From Ficedula albicollis (lineage: Eukaryota > Chordata > Aves > Passeriformes > Muscicapidae), in the NCBI RefSeq assembly GCF_000247815.1, contig NC_021683.1, positions 15,056,226-15,120,225 on the forward strand: a DNA stretch of 64,000 nucleotides, read 5' to 3'. Of the stretch, positions 11,801-24,600 are shown piece by piece. Under the pieces are notes generated by a model, which did no database searches, had not been told where the DNA came from, and was given only the letters and a program-made list of their open reading frames with translations. Numbering within the stretch: position 1 is the first letter of the stretch; each line of letters begins with the position of its first letter. Made by a program: the position numbers and the translations under genes.

Positions 11801-12880
11801 CCAAATGGGATATATTAGTAAGAACATCACTGATATAATTTTGATCACAGTGAATAAAATAGTTGGGAAAATTCATTTAACAACCTTTAAATCACTGGCT
11901 TCAGTGTTATTTACTTCTGAAAACATAACTCATACTGCTTCTCCTCTGTTGTATTCCCACAGCATGTATTTATCTCACCTTCTCCCTTGAAACCTACGTA
12001 AAAAATAGATTTTGCATTGGCAAAACTTTTTTCATCTTCCTCTCCTGAGCCCACACTCTGCAAGGCTTTGAGCTCTGCCTCTGTGGCACGGTGACGGCGC
12101 TGAGATGGGGACAGCCAGCCGGGAAGCCAGGAAAGCCAGTCAAAATGAGAATTATGTTCACATCAGAAGTGTGGAAGTTACCTGGCCCGCTCTGTGGTGA
12201 AGGACTGTGACAGAGCAGCTGGACTCCAGTGCACAGGGCACACTTCAGCAGTGCCTGTGTCTGATGCAGCTCTGAAACATGCCTGGGGTTTGAGACAGTC
12301 CTGCCAGGCAGGAGAGCTCCATGGGAGACAGCCGAGAGCTTCCTTACCTCCACCAGGCCACAGATGAGCTTTGTGTCTGCTGGTGCTCTTAAATCAGTAG
12401 ATTTTAGGAAACAGCAGTATGGTCCATTAACAAACATAATCAACATAGTCTCTGCTGGACCAAGAGCACGGGATATTCTTGCTGCAATATGGTCACTTTG
12501 AACATGTTATTCCCTTTAAATCAGCACAACATCAGGAGGTACCACAGTGCATCAGCCGTGCAGGAGGTGGACATCTGCCAGACACAGCCATTATCAATCA
12601 TCACCCAAGTATTTACATCAATCATTGGGCAAACATTTATGTCTGGAGCCTTTCTTCTGGCCACAATATACATTTAGACAGAAACACAAACACAATGGGG
12701 AGGGAATCCTGATGCCTCCCTTTGCCCTGCTTGTAGAAAATTCACTTCCCTCTTCTCCCCTGGGCTGACCTCCAATTTGTTTTCTATTTGAAAGGCTAAG
12801 GCCATATGGCAGATATGTTCAGCCCTCAAAGTCTTTTGATCTTTAGAACAGTTGCAGTCTAAATTTCAATAATGAAAACA
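5826..12880. other. Noncoding mosaic of AT-rich DNA and GC-rich patches
   Basis: No gene is recognised. GC-richer patches lie at about 5930-6160, 7660-7910, 8160-8520 and 10920-11240. Each is open in several frames on both strands, which points to composition. AT-rich DNA separates them. Good isolated splice-site motifs occur on the minus strand at about 8679 (GTGAGT), 10181 (GTAAGA), 11975 (GTGAGA) and 12347 (GTAAGG), but no connected gene model can be built. A 150-codon ATG frame on the minus strand (12446-11994) has no recognisable domain. Confidence 0.55.
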
Positions 12881-12889
12881 CTTTTCTTT

Positions 12890-12921
<32 letters not shown>

Positions 12922-12929
12922 TCCTTTTT
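12881..12929. repeat. Pyrimidine tract (T-rich with scattered C)
   Basis: This is a 49-base run of T broken by single C residues roughly every 5-10 bases and ending in CCTTTTT. It is simple-sequence DNA. On the plus strand it would resemble a polypyrimidine tract, but no exon follows it. Confidence 0.9.
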
Positions 12930-15900
12930 GGATACTTATAAATGAGATATTATATTTCCATACATTTTATTTCTGGCCACATCTATGAATCTAATATTGA
13001 CCTGGAGTTATCTGTGATAGAGAAGTTATTAATTTTGACAGATATAAGGGAGAAGCTAATATCCTCCTTTTACAAACACCTAATATTAATCTCTAGTGAT
13101 GTAAACGAGAACTCCAGAATGGCTTGGGGTGGTGCTGGAAATGATATAAGATTGAAATTTGATAATGAAAAAGGGAAAGATTCATTTTAGAAAATTGACA
13201 AAATAGATAAAAAATTGTATTTCCTATGAAATAAGTGTAGGAAGCACAACTTAGACTTAGCATCTATTATTCCTCTATAGGTGATATATACACAATGGAT
13301 ATGTTAGGGAGCAGCTTTTACTCTGATTTAAATATCCATAACTCCATTGACTCAGGATAGTTTATCTCATGGTTTCTACTCAAATAACAAATAGGAAGTC
13401 TGGAATTGGTTTTATGGCTCAGGAAGGTACCCAGATTGGCTTGACCAAATGGGGGTGGCTGCTGATGCCACATCAGCAGCTCTGCAGTGACTCAGTCACC
13501 TTCAATAGCTGGAGATTGCTCTCCCTGACCCTCGAGCTCCATTGTAGCCATGCTCCCAGCTCCTGGCACTCCTTGGAGACATTTTCTTCCCTAGCATGCC
13601 TTCTCTGTGTCACTGTGTTCCAGTCAAATGGCTTTGTGAGCAGGGAGAATTCCTCGATGCACTGGGAGGAAACCCTTCCTCAGCTCTGACTATCTGGAGA
13701 GCAGCTTTTGGATTCTCCCTCTGGAGAAGCTTTTGGCCTTTGCCTGGGATAAAATTCCACTATTTTATGATACACGGGATACTTTGTTTTTTTTCTCCCC
13801 AGCAATTTACTGGGTTATCCTGGGGAAATTGCCAAGTCTGGAGATTCTGGAAGTGTTTGGAAGGTTTTTACTTTACGGCAGAGAGACAGTTTGATGGCCT
13901 GGTTCAAAAGGAGCTCAGATTCACACAGCTGCACTGTTTATTTTGGTTGCATTTTTTTGTTATGCCAGAAGCAAAGGCAGGCTGTACTGTTAATCTCATT
14001 CAGACATTTTGCTGTCCTCTTTTTAAACTCAACAGCATTTGTACCCTGTTCCTGTCCAAGATCCCACTGTGCAGCCAATCAAAGCCATTTCTGGGGGTCC
14101 TGAGCAGGTTTTGTGCCCATCCTGCTACAAAGGGCGTGCAGAATTTGGTCACCCGCTTTACTCACCAAAGGGATGCTTCATTCCTCTGTCCCCATTAATC
14201 CATCACAGTGCTGAGGTGCCTGTGATGAAGGGAAATAGGGAAGGTATGATAAATAAATAGTTTAATGTGGGGATGGGGAGGGCCCTCTTTAGCTTCACAG
14301 GTCTCTGCTGTCGTGCTGCTGCACTGTGTTTGCCATATGCATTTATTGCCGAGCTTATCTCAGAGTTATGTATTTGATATCAAGGCTGTTGTGAATGTTA
14401 CTAAAGGCACCTGCCTGTGCCTCAGAGCAAAGTGGAAAGTTATCTGAAGCACGGTGGCTGACAGCACACAGAGGATGGCACAAAGCCTCCCTTCTTGGAG
14501 AGATGTCCTCAGCAGCAGCAGAGCTTGAGCTGCTGCCACAGGGAGATGCTGGAGCAGCACATACGGTGGAGAGAGGCCCAGCCTGGGGCAATCTGTCACT
14601 TTGGGGGGATTTTCCTGCCTGGAGAGGCTGTTTGGGGATGGGAAAGTTCAGGCAGTGTGGTGGTGGAGAACAGTCCAACAGCAGTGGGCTGTGCAGGGGC
14701 GGGGGGGAAAGCAGCCCTGGGGGGCTGTTTGAACCTTGGGGTAATATTTTATTAGCTGGGAGGCAGGCCTGCGGTTTTAATGAATTTTTTAGTCCTATTG
14801 TAGTCTGTTCTGATCTGACTCCTAGCTGGACCAGGCTCCCGTGGGCAGTGCTCTGGGTGCCACAGCAGTGTGGGTGTTCCATTGCTTGGGGTGCTGCAGC
14901 CCAGCCACGGCCCCACTGAGCACCCCGTGCACAGTGGGGTCTGACATCTCACCAGGGCACAGGGCAGGTGGCTCTGAGCATCTCCAAAAAGGATGGGAGG
15001 ACTTCTACCACTGTTGCTCTGTTGTCACTGCTCTCAAAGGCTCTAAACAAATCAGTGCAGACACTGATATGCAGTATCACACACTGCAAAGATGGAATGA
15101 GGTGCCAACTAGCCTCAGGCCAGTTATGATACTGGGCTAAGAACTAAAACCACAGTGATTTAAAAGCCAAAGGCCTTCAGACAGCACTGCCCTGATTTGT
15201 CCATCAATCTTGCTTCCCTCTTGCAAAAAACCACGATAAACAATTATCAGGTATCGGTGCCTGAATCTTAAGTGTCCTCTGTAATACTTAATATAAAAAC
15301 AAATATGTTCTCCTTCAGAAAATGAAGCAGATCCCAATTAATTATGTATAGCTCTCCTGCTTTCACGCAAAGAATAGCAACATTCAAATAATGCTTTGGT
15401 CTTCTTATCACCTGTTAGATTACAGGCATCTCCCAGCTCTAATGATCATCTGAGTTATGGGGCTGCTTCTTTTTATTCTGCATCCTGTACTCGCTCTTTC
15501 TTAGCATTTTTCATAAAAATAATATAATAGAGAAGACAGATGTCCCTTTGGTGATTTAATACATTCTTTGCTGCCCTAAAATGCCTGAAAGAATTGGCTT
15601 ACATATCGAGAGCTGTCTCTGTTCTGATTTCATGTGTGCTCAAGGCAGAGAGGACAGAGGAATGCATGCCACAGATGTGGGCCAACCCATTGGATCTGAC
15701 TGATGGCAACACGGTGATGAAACCCAACAGTGGGATGTCCGTAATGACCCTGCTACTGAGGGGGGCACAGCAACCCAAGACCTGCCTGGAATCCCCTCCT
15801 GTATTGTCAAGTGCTTTTTCTTGCATTGCATTTGTTCAGGAATATGTCTCCTGCTCCCTGTCTTTGGGAATGTTTGTCCTGCAGAAGACCAAGCTAGGTT

Positions 15901-18582
15901 GGAGACCCATGGATGCAATTCTGTGTTTTGGTGGCCTTTGTGGGCTCTACCTGCTTTATTGTCAGAATGAAGATGAAGAAGTCTCCAACATGTAGTGCCA
16001 TCAGCATTGTGATCTGGGAAACAACACCTACAGAATCTATTATTCATTAAGTGTAACCAATATATAATTTAAAACAGTGGGTTTTGTCAAATAATGTTAG
16101 GTCAGCATAATTTTCTGCCTATTACTAATATCTATAACATCTTTGCCTTAGTCAGCTCTATTTAAATATGCAATCATTTACAGCTTTTGACTATATGTGT
16201 GCGCTCTCCCAATTTCCAATATTCAACTACTACAAATTTTATGCTGACATCAATAGCAAACTATTAAAGACAGTATTTCATTATTGGTTTTTCATCCCAA
16301 AAGTTATTTACAATTATATACTAAGCACTAATATTAAAGGAAACCATTTAAATGAGGTGCTATCTGCTTTAACAATATGTCTGTCACAGAATGAGATTGT
16401 GTTTAAAGATTTTATCAAGAAATGGTTGTTTGCTGAGGTTATGTTTTGTCCATGAAATATGCATTTCATATCTCTTTCATTTCATTAACATAATTTAATT
16501 TGTGCTTTGCATTTTGTGCATAATACATATTTGATTTACAAAACAAATATTTCCATTAGAAAATGAATTTCATGCAGGCAAAAAAGCAGAACCAAATGAT
16601 GTATTGAAGGAAAATAAGAAGAAATGAAATGCATTTTCTCAGTCTATTAAAAAATCTATGGCATTGACAGAAAGTGCACTTAGTGCTACATTTAAAAAAT
16701 AGCACATATGTCAATGTATTAACAAATAGAATTGGAAATACAAATATTTCCCTATATCAAGCCAAGAATCTCTTTATTTTAATTGAGTTGATTTAAAAGC
16801 CCAACTACAATTTAATTTTTATTTCATGATGTGGTACACTGCCTGGTGCCATTACATCCATGTAGAATTGGCAGTCAATATACAAATATATTTTACCTTT
16901 TAAAAACTTTCTATTGACACCAGCAATAAATAATTTAATGGGCTGAAAATGTGAAATCATTAATTTGCTGATTGTCTTCGAATATTGGGTAGCTGGGGTA
17001 GGGGTACGGATAGGTGAGCAAACTAATGAATAATGTTTGTGAGTCTGTCATGAAAGTACCCCAGTAAAGCAAGCCACAGATGAAATGAAATGCTATTCAA
17101 ACTTGCCTGGTTTAGTCTCCAAGGAATTCCAGCTAAATCCAAGGAATTGAAGAAAAAGGATGAGGCCCAAAATGCCCCATTATCTCCCTGTCAAGAAAAT
17201 CTATCAAACTTAGTGAGGAGGAGTTAAATGTGTGACTCCCTTGGAGTCTGAATGGGCGGGTTTCCTTCCGTGGAGCCAGCTCTGTAAATCTGGAATGTCC
17301 CCATGGGAGGGGTGGGCTGAGCACCCAGGACGTGGCAGCTCTGTGCCCCTGCGGGAGCTGGGCACCTCCCTTCAGACAGCTCTGCTGCTTCTCTCAGCAC
17401 AGGACAGAGGCTGGGCAGCAAATCCCTCACCAGCCAGAACCTCGAGAAAACATCTCGGAACATCCCTTCCACAGAGGTGTAGGTATCGACTGTCTCCTTA
17501 CCTGGAGCACTGAGACATTTTGGCACGACTCAGGAGGGCAGGGTTTGGCCCCAGGCCTGCCCTTCTGCAGCAGGTACCAGTGGTTCTGCCCGCAGCTGCA
17601 GTCAGGCAGCCCAGGGGTGCTGCTGGTGCAACTGGGAGCAAAGTGGGCTCGTGGAAGAGGAGGCAGAGATGGACAGAGCTGCTCTAAGCCCCAGCTCTGC
17701 AGCATCGCTGGCAGCACCAGCTGCAGGAATGTGTCTGGGGCAGGACTCAGACGAGATGAGAATTAATTTAAATTCACGGGATATTTTAAAGATAATAATA
17801 GATGTCGAGTTGCATCTTTTAGTTGTTTTGGAGCTTTGTGCTTTAAGCTTTTTTACACAGGGATTAGCGGCTTGCTTTTAAAAAAAAGGGAGGGGTTGGG
17901 AACCAGGATTCTTGCAGTCTCAGGAGTCCAGAAGCTGCAGCTTAAAGAAAAATACCAAATGTTGCAAGGCGGTAAGACTGAAAAATCCTGCATTATTCTG
18001 CCATGGGGAATAAGTTTAACTCTATGAGAAACTATACGCAGCAAAGTAAGGAGGAAAAATGAAGAATAACTCCCCTATTTAAAATAAGAGATACATTTGG
18101 GGAGGTTAGGCTGTAAATACATTAGCTTAGCTGGAATTTTGCCAGGACTTTGGGACTAATATCCATACTCTTATGAAAAGTGCTTGGGATAATGACTACA
18201 GGTATCTGAGGCCTCGGCGCTGTATCCAAGGCTAATTGAATTGAGTAGGCGTGCATACTTGAGAAAACCAAAGGGAGGTTAGGTAGAAAGAGTGAAGAAG
18301 GTGAAAAAGAAAGCAAGGAATTGAAGCTGCAACACTCTGATAATTAATGGAGTGAAGGCTCCTGGTCTGTCCTGCCAGATCATGCTGTGTGCTGGCTGAA
18401 AGCAGAGTGACAGGGGAAGTGCTCTCACCCTGCTGCTCCCGTGGCCACCAACGCCACGGCTCGCAGCTTGTTCTCATCTTCTGCTGAGCACCAGCCAAGG
18501 CAGGGCTCTCTGAATTATGCTCTTGTTGCAGGAGCTGTGCTCTCCAAGGCTTGCATGGCACAGGCTCCCTGCTGCACTCACA
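12930..18582. other. Noncoding DNA with a few long chance-level open frames
   Basis: No gene is recognised. The longest ATG frames are at 13596-14198 plus (200 codons), 14395-14919 plus (174 codons) and 14882-14355 minus (175 codons). None shows a domain, signal peptide or repeat pattern that I recognise, and the last two overlap antisense inside one GC-rich patch (about 14450-14960). From about 16050 to 17120 the DNA is strongly AT-rich and repeat-poor. Another GC-rich patch lies at about 17220-17740. Confidence 0.55.
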
Positions 18583-18635
18583 GCACCTCTGGCATCCTGC
18601 TCATCCCATGGCACCTCTGGCATCCTGCTCATCCC
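18583..18635. repeat. Direct tandem duplication, 28-bp period
   Basis: The word GCACCTCTGGCATCCTGCTC followed by ATCCC occurs at 18583 and again at 18611, with no differences over 25 bases. It is a two-copy tandem duplication inside a GC-rich patch, probably from replication slippage. Confidence 0.9.
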
Positions 18636-21600
18636 TTGCCTAGGTGTGCTGTAGGGACAAACCTGGCCATGCCACGTGCCACTTGCCACACTGACAGCTT
18701 GCCAGGATGCTGTGGTGGCTGCTGCCTGCTCATCACAGCCCAAACAGTACCTCTGCACAATATCCCTCAGAGGGCCATCAGAAGAGAAGGAGCAGCCCCC
18801 TGTCCTGCCCATGGGCACAGTGCTGCAGGGCAGGAGGAGCCTGGGTCCTGCCTCTCCTTCACATGCTGCCTCATGGAGATTTGGTAGGTCTCCATGCTGC
18901 TTTTCCTGAACACAAATCACAGTGCCTAGGGAGAAAGCACGTTTTCACTCACTGTGAGTGGGACACCTTGTGTGGCATTTGGGGTGTGGCTGGCCCCAGG
19001 AAGGGCCCTGCAGCCCTGCAGAGCTGTGCTGCTCCGAGCAGCCCCATGCGAGCAGCAGCTCAGCTCCATGTCCCCACTGGCTGCTCCTGATGCGCATGGA
19101 TCCTCTCAAGTGAACCAGCCTCGTGTCTTCAGCCAAACCTTCCAAGGAATGAATGCTGTGAGCCTGGTGATTAGCTCTAGGATTAATGAGATGCACCACC
19201 CACATTCATAAGGTATGATGAGAAAAAGTACCCAGTAATGTTCAAACATCACACCTCCTTTCCTGACAATATCGGCATGTCAGCGTTGGGATAAAACTGT
19301 TTTGAATAAAAAATAAAGTGTGTCTAAAATATTAAAAGAAAAAAGCTTAGTGCCTGCACACACAAAAGCAATGATCTAAGGGAAATCACCAGTTGCTGCT
19401 CTGTGAGGTATAAAAATAAACCCTTGTCTCCTTTACTTTTACATTCACTGACAAGTGACTATATTAGCATTAAGTGAAAAAGCAGATGAAAAGTAATGTC
19501 TTTTATTTAGCTCCTACCTGAAACATATTTAAGTTTCATGCAGGAAGTGAGATTGTGCACAGGGGTTTGAAATCATGTAATAAGACACTGCGTGACATTA
19601 TCTGTCCACCCAGCAGTCACTCCAGTAAGTAACACTGCCACTAAATCTTGGAAAGGAAGTTAACACAAATAACTTCACACTTTCCCCCTCCCTGTTTTCT
19701 CAACCTTGTCAGTGTGTCTATCTGTATAAGATTTTGTACTTGTTCTCCAAAGAAACCTGTTAGGATACCTGTCCATCAGCCAGTCCAACGCACTCATCTC
19801 ATTTTTAATATGCCAAAAATGTTGAGCCATGTATTGTTTCTAAATGAAGCACATGTGTGCTGCAGAGTAGAAACAGAAATGTGCTGATACAGGAAACTCT
19901 ACTTGTTTGTTAGCAGTGATATTGGAAAAAATCCATCTCTCCTAGCAGGACAATCTCATCATATTAAAAGTTATGGATTTCTTGCTTAAGCATTCTACAC
20001 TAGCTGCAGAGCTGTATAAACTTGCTTCTGCTTATCAAGCGAGCCAACAATACACAAAAAGAAAATTTAACATCTTCTAACATTTCTGCCTTCATATGGG
20101 AGTTCTCCTGAAATGAGTTCTTCAATTATCCTGATGGATCTGTTTAGTGAGTTGGTACTGTTTCCTGGCTTATAAAAGCCAGTGCATTACTATGCAACAC
20201 TGTGTATGTGCTATTGAAATGAGATCAACATCATTGCTTTACTACATTTTAAGCAGAAGTTAGCACAGATTATAAAAATCATAAAGACTTTGGAGTTAGA
20301 TATTGTAGCAATGTATTGTAAAACCTGCACTGGTTTTCACTGGCAAATAATTAGAGGTGTGTGAAAAATGAAGTGTTGGTGGCTTCTTTCTAAAATAACA
20401 AGTATTAATCAATATTAAGCAAAGATTTTCAGAGAATGTTTTAGTTTTCTTCACCTAGAATAAAAAAGGAAAAGGGATTTTAAAAATATGATAAAACTAA
20501 TATAATTAGTTTCAAAATATTATTGATTTTCAAAATAAAGTTGTAACATTATTCCTATGTGTAGGAGACAATATATAGCTCTATATATGAAATTCACTTC
20601 AGGAAATAAATCACTGCTTTGTCTGAGATTAACTGCATATGACATCCAAGAATGTTTCAGAGCATCATTTATTGGATTGACTGTGTTGTACAAGTATGCA
20701 AAATATTTATATCTTTAGTTCTCCAAATTATTAAGCTGCTAAGATTTGCCTGTGAACGGAAGTTTTAACAAAACAGTTTGTAGGTGTTCCCTCTGAACCC
20801 AAAATCCTCAGCTGTGTGTTTGTGCATTTGCATGTGTGTGTGCATGCACAGATTTTTTAGTCCTTGCACTGTAAAAAACTTTGGAATTGTTTGACCCTGT
20901 AAACACAAAATTCATGTCTCTCACCCTGGGACAAATACATTCTTTTTAAAAGCAGCATATGGGCAGCCTTGGACTGATGTTAGTTTATTGTCACTGCTTG
21001 ATAACGTTTAATGGAAAAGATACAAGAGTGCCAAAGAATTTTAATTATTTTTGTGATAAAGTTATATGTTCGGCCTTGAAAAAGTGGAGATAATGCTGGG
21101 ATTCATTATTATTCCCAGTGTGTTTAAACAGACGACACAGAATGCAAACAAAAGCAGATGAAATTTGAAAAGTATTATCAATATTGCAGATAGCAGATGC
21201 CCTTTCCAATCAGAACAAGCATATCTTCTATAGCAACTTTATGGTTGAGTAGTTTATTCATTTCTATTAGAAGGTTGTACGTTTCTAAAATATGTAGATG
21301 GTATCTAGAAAACCAACCAACCAGTAGGGTCATTTTGCTTGTTTTCCTAAATTTATTATTTCACTTTTGCAGGCTTGATCTGAGGTGCATTAACATGGGA
21401 GCGAAATCTTATTGTGTCAAATCCTATCTTGTATATGACCTTTCATGTGTTTTTTGCTGTGGTTCTGAGAGGGAAATGCTAAGAGGTGTCTATTCTGCAG
21501 GGGTTTGTCAGGGTTGTATTTGTGCTGCTGTAATTAAAACTAGACCCATCTTCCTGGAGAATTTTTCTTCTTCTTGGCCTTGATTGAAAAATTTTGCTGT

Positions 21601-24600
21601 TGGATGCAGCACATATTCTTGAGAGTGCCTGAAGCATAGACCCTCCAACCATGGGGTGGCCAGGGCAGTGTGCTGGAGCTGGGGAGCTCTGCCACACCTG
21701 GCTGATGGCAGCACCAGGACCCCAAAGCACCCCCAGCACCCACCCAGCAGCGCAGAGGCTTTAAAAGCATTTCCACACTCATGCAGTGATATAACCAAAC
21801 CAGTTATTTCTGTGTGATGTTTTTTGAGGTTTTCGTTCTGTATTTTTCATTTTGAAAGAAAACAGCAAACATTTAAAATTATTTTACAGTAATTTACTGA
21901 ACCCTAAGGCCACAATTCTGCAGTAGGTTACAACATCGCGGGCTTTGATGGTAAAAATCGTGTGCTGATGCATTTCCACTGCAGAGAAATGGTGGAAGTG
22001 CAGATCTTCAGAAAATATATTCTACATGGCTTCCTGCTACCTGCTCACATGCCAATTATAATTTCAAGTTTGCATCTGAAATTCTTATCTGCCTAGTAAC
22101 ATCCCATCCTCTGAACTGTCTGTAGTCCACTTAGTCGTATTTAAAGCTGCACATAAGTGGTTCTCTATATGCAAATACACAAACTAAGAATGTTCCAGCA
22201 ATCATTTTAAAAGAATACAGATTCTCCTCCATGAAGGATTTAGAGGATGTTGCTTTGAGATCTTGATTTCAGGCATCAATGGAAGAACAATCCATCCTTT
22301 AAAACAAATAAATAATCAGTGGTTGGGCAGTCATAAAAGCTAAAACAGAAGGCACCAGAAAAACTTACATTAATTAAACTGACATTTAATTGCAGCTAAA
22401 TTCAGCCTCTGTGGGTTTTCCCCAGATGAAGGTCCGAACTTGTGAGACAGTTGTGTCCTTGAAGGCAGTGAAGAAAGAAGCTTCTTCCTGGGGATGCACC
22501 AACAGAGCCTGGACTCTGTCAACCTGACACCCCAGCCCAAGGATTCCCAGAAAAATGTGAGTCTGGGGACAGGGAGAGGGAAGAAGAAGAGAAGGAGTCA
22601 TCATCAAGGACTACATTCCCATGAAGCTCTTCAGTCAACTCAGGGTTGAAATTGGGCAGGTGTTGGGGTGTTACACCTGGCTCTGGTGAGGTGACAGCAG
22701 CTCCATCTCTCCCAGCCCCGAGGCTGTTCACAGGCATTGCAAATCTGTGCCACGAATGTGTTTGGAGTGTGAATTCAGGAAATGTAATCAGAGCATGATA
22801 GAACATGCAGGGTAGGTCCTAAAGGGCTCTGAAATTTGGGAGCTTGGGGGGAAGATGAGGTTTAGGGCATCCCATTTTAAAATCATGTAGTATGTGCTGG
22901 TATCTTGACTATGGTGTGGGTTTTTTAACATTGGTGTTGAACCCCACCTTGGGCTAGCCCTAAATTTCCTCTGAATGGGATAAAGTGCATGTGAAACAGG
23001 AAGGTAAGGTGTGACACCAAACCTCATGGCTCCTTCCCAGTTTTGTGCCCCAGTTTTGGGCTGGTGGTGTGAGTGGGTGGGGAGGGTGCTGGCAGCTCCC
23101 CATGGCTCAGAGTGGCGGGGAGGCAGAACCACGGGAGTGTTCTCCAGTGCCCCTGCATGTGCTTCTCTTTCCTGCTTCTGTGTATCCCTTACTCTTCCTG
23201 TCTTCTGTTACAGCCCCTAATGCACATCTAATATAATTTTATAGAGCAATATTAGCCGACAAACACAAACTCGCGTCGCTCGCCTCCTCCCGAGTGCTGC
23301 CCAGCCCAGCCAAGGCCCTGAGATGTCGCAGCTCTGGCTGCATTTATGGCTGAGCAGCATCATCCCAGAGCATCCGTCACTTAGCAAGCTTCCATAACCA
23401 ATGCACTCCATAAATATAAAAGCATTTCTAGAAAGTCGAGTGTCTGGGTGTTATAAAAAGCGCTGCTGCTGAGTCACGCTCTTCCCAGCCCGCGGGAAAT
23501 GGGCAGTGATTATTTCATGCCATTTTTTGTTGGGCTGAGATAACTTAAGGGAAAACGTGGCCACCAAAACTGACAACTCATGCTGATCTGCTGCTCTGAG
23601 CTCGTGGTGCCATCTGTTAGCACATGTCACTATAGGTATGGAGATGTATTGTACGGCAGACTTAAGTCTATATTTCAAAATTGCTGGGAAGCAAGAGGCA
23701 CACAAAGGAACTGTAATAAGTACAAAGTGTAATTAAATTTTGCTCTAAGAACTGCCATAGTCAGTTAAATCAGACCAGTTTAGATGTCATTATTTAGCCA
23801 ATAGAGTAAATCTTATTTATAGAAGTCCAGGTCTGGCTCCACTTGTTTTCTGATAAGCAGTGGTAGGCTATTGACTTTAATGTAGGATGCTTATAAGGGA
23901 AAGATGCATAAATAAACATGGACAAAATGAGGGCAGAAGAGCACCACTAAATTATCTCTGCAATTGTTGGTGCCCTCAGCTTGGGCAAGGGCCTAGGCTT
24001 GGGTATCAATTCCTGTTTTCATTTTCTTTTGCTAATTGATCTCATGGAGAAACCATTATCCAAACAGTGAGGGAAAGGGATGGTCTCTTTAGGAACTGCT
24101 GACGCTGCAGCTCTCTGCTCTTTCATCCAGGAGTCAGATGGCAAATGTGGAGCAGTAAGGGGTGAACTATACCCACCCAGGGAACAAAGGGCAGGATTTC
24201 TTTTCCAAATTTAGGAAGATGGATTTTAAAAGTGAAGGAACTGGAGAAAGAAACTGAAGAGGTGGTATGTGACAGAACATAGGTAGAAGTGATATCCCCA
24301 GCAGATTTCCTCAGGAGGAGTCTGAAAAGCAATTGTGTGATACTGGAAAATGAAGCAGCTGCAAGTGGTAATGCACCAGAGTTCAGGTGTTTTGCATTGA
24401 GTTTTTGGTGGGGTCTCTCTTGAGCTCAAGTTCAGTGTAAGAGAGAGAAAAGGTTTTGGTATTTTTGAGACTTTTTCAAAACGGAAAACATGAGAAATCT
24501 TCAGAGGAGTTGCTGTCGTGTGATTTTCTTACTTTACTTTCCCACACTCCGAGGGCTCAGAAGGTTTGGATGACTGTCTGGATTTTTGTGGTCTCTTAAT

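Noticed and set aside
11994..12446. 150-codon minus ATG frame crossing a GTAAGG donor
   Set aside because: No family is recognised. The donor inside it and the moderate acceptor 40 nt away look like chance motifs.
15594..15995. 133-codon plus frame
   Set aside because: It opens at TTG, the first ATG is at 15663, and no domain or splice context supports it.
24215..24261. 47-nt segment reading ILKVKELEKETEE (coiled-coil-like)
   Set aside because: The donor GAG|GTGGTA is weak, and purine-rich DNA commonly translates into Lys/Glu-rich peptides.
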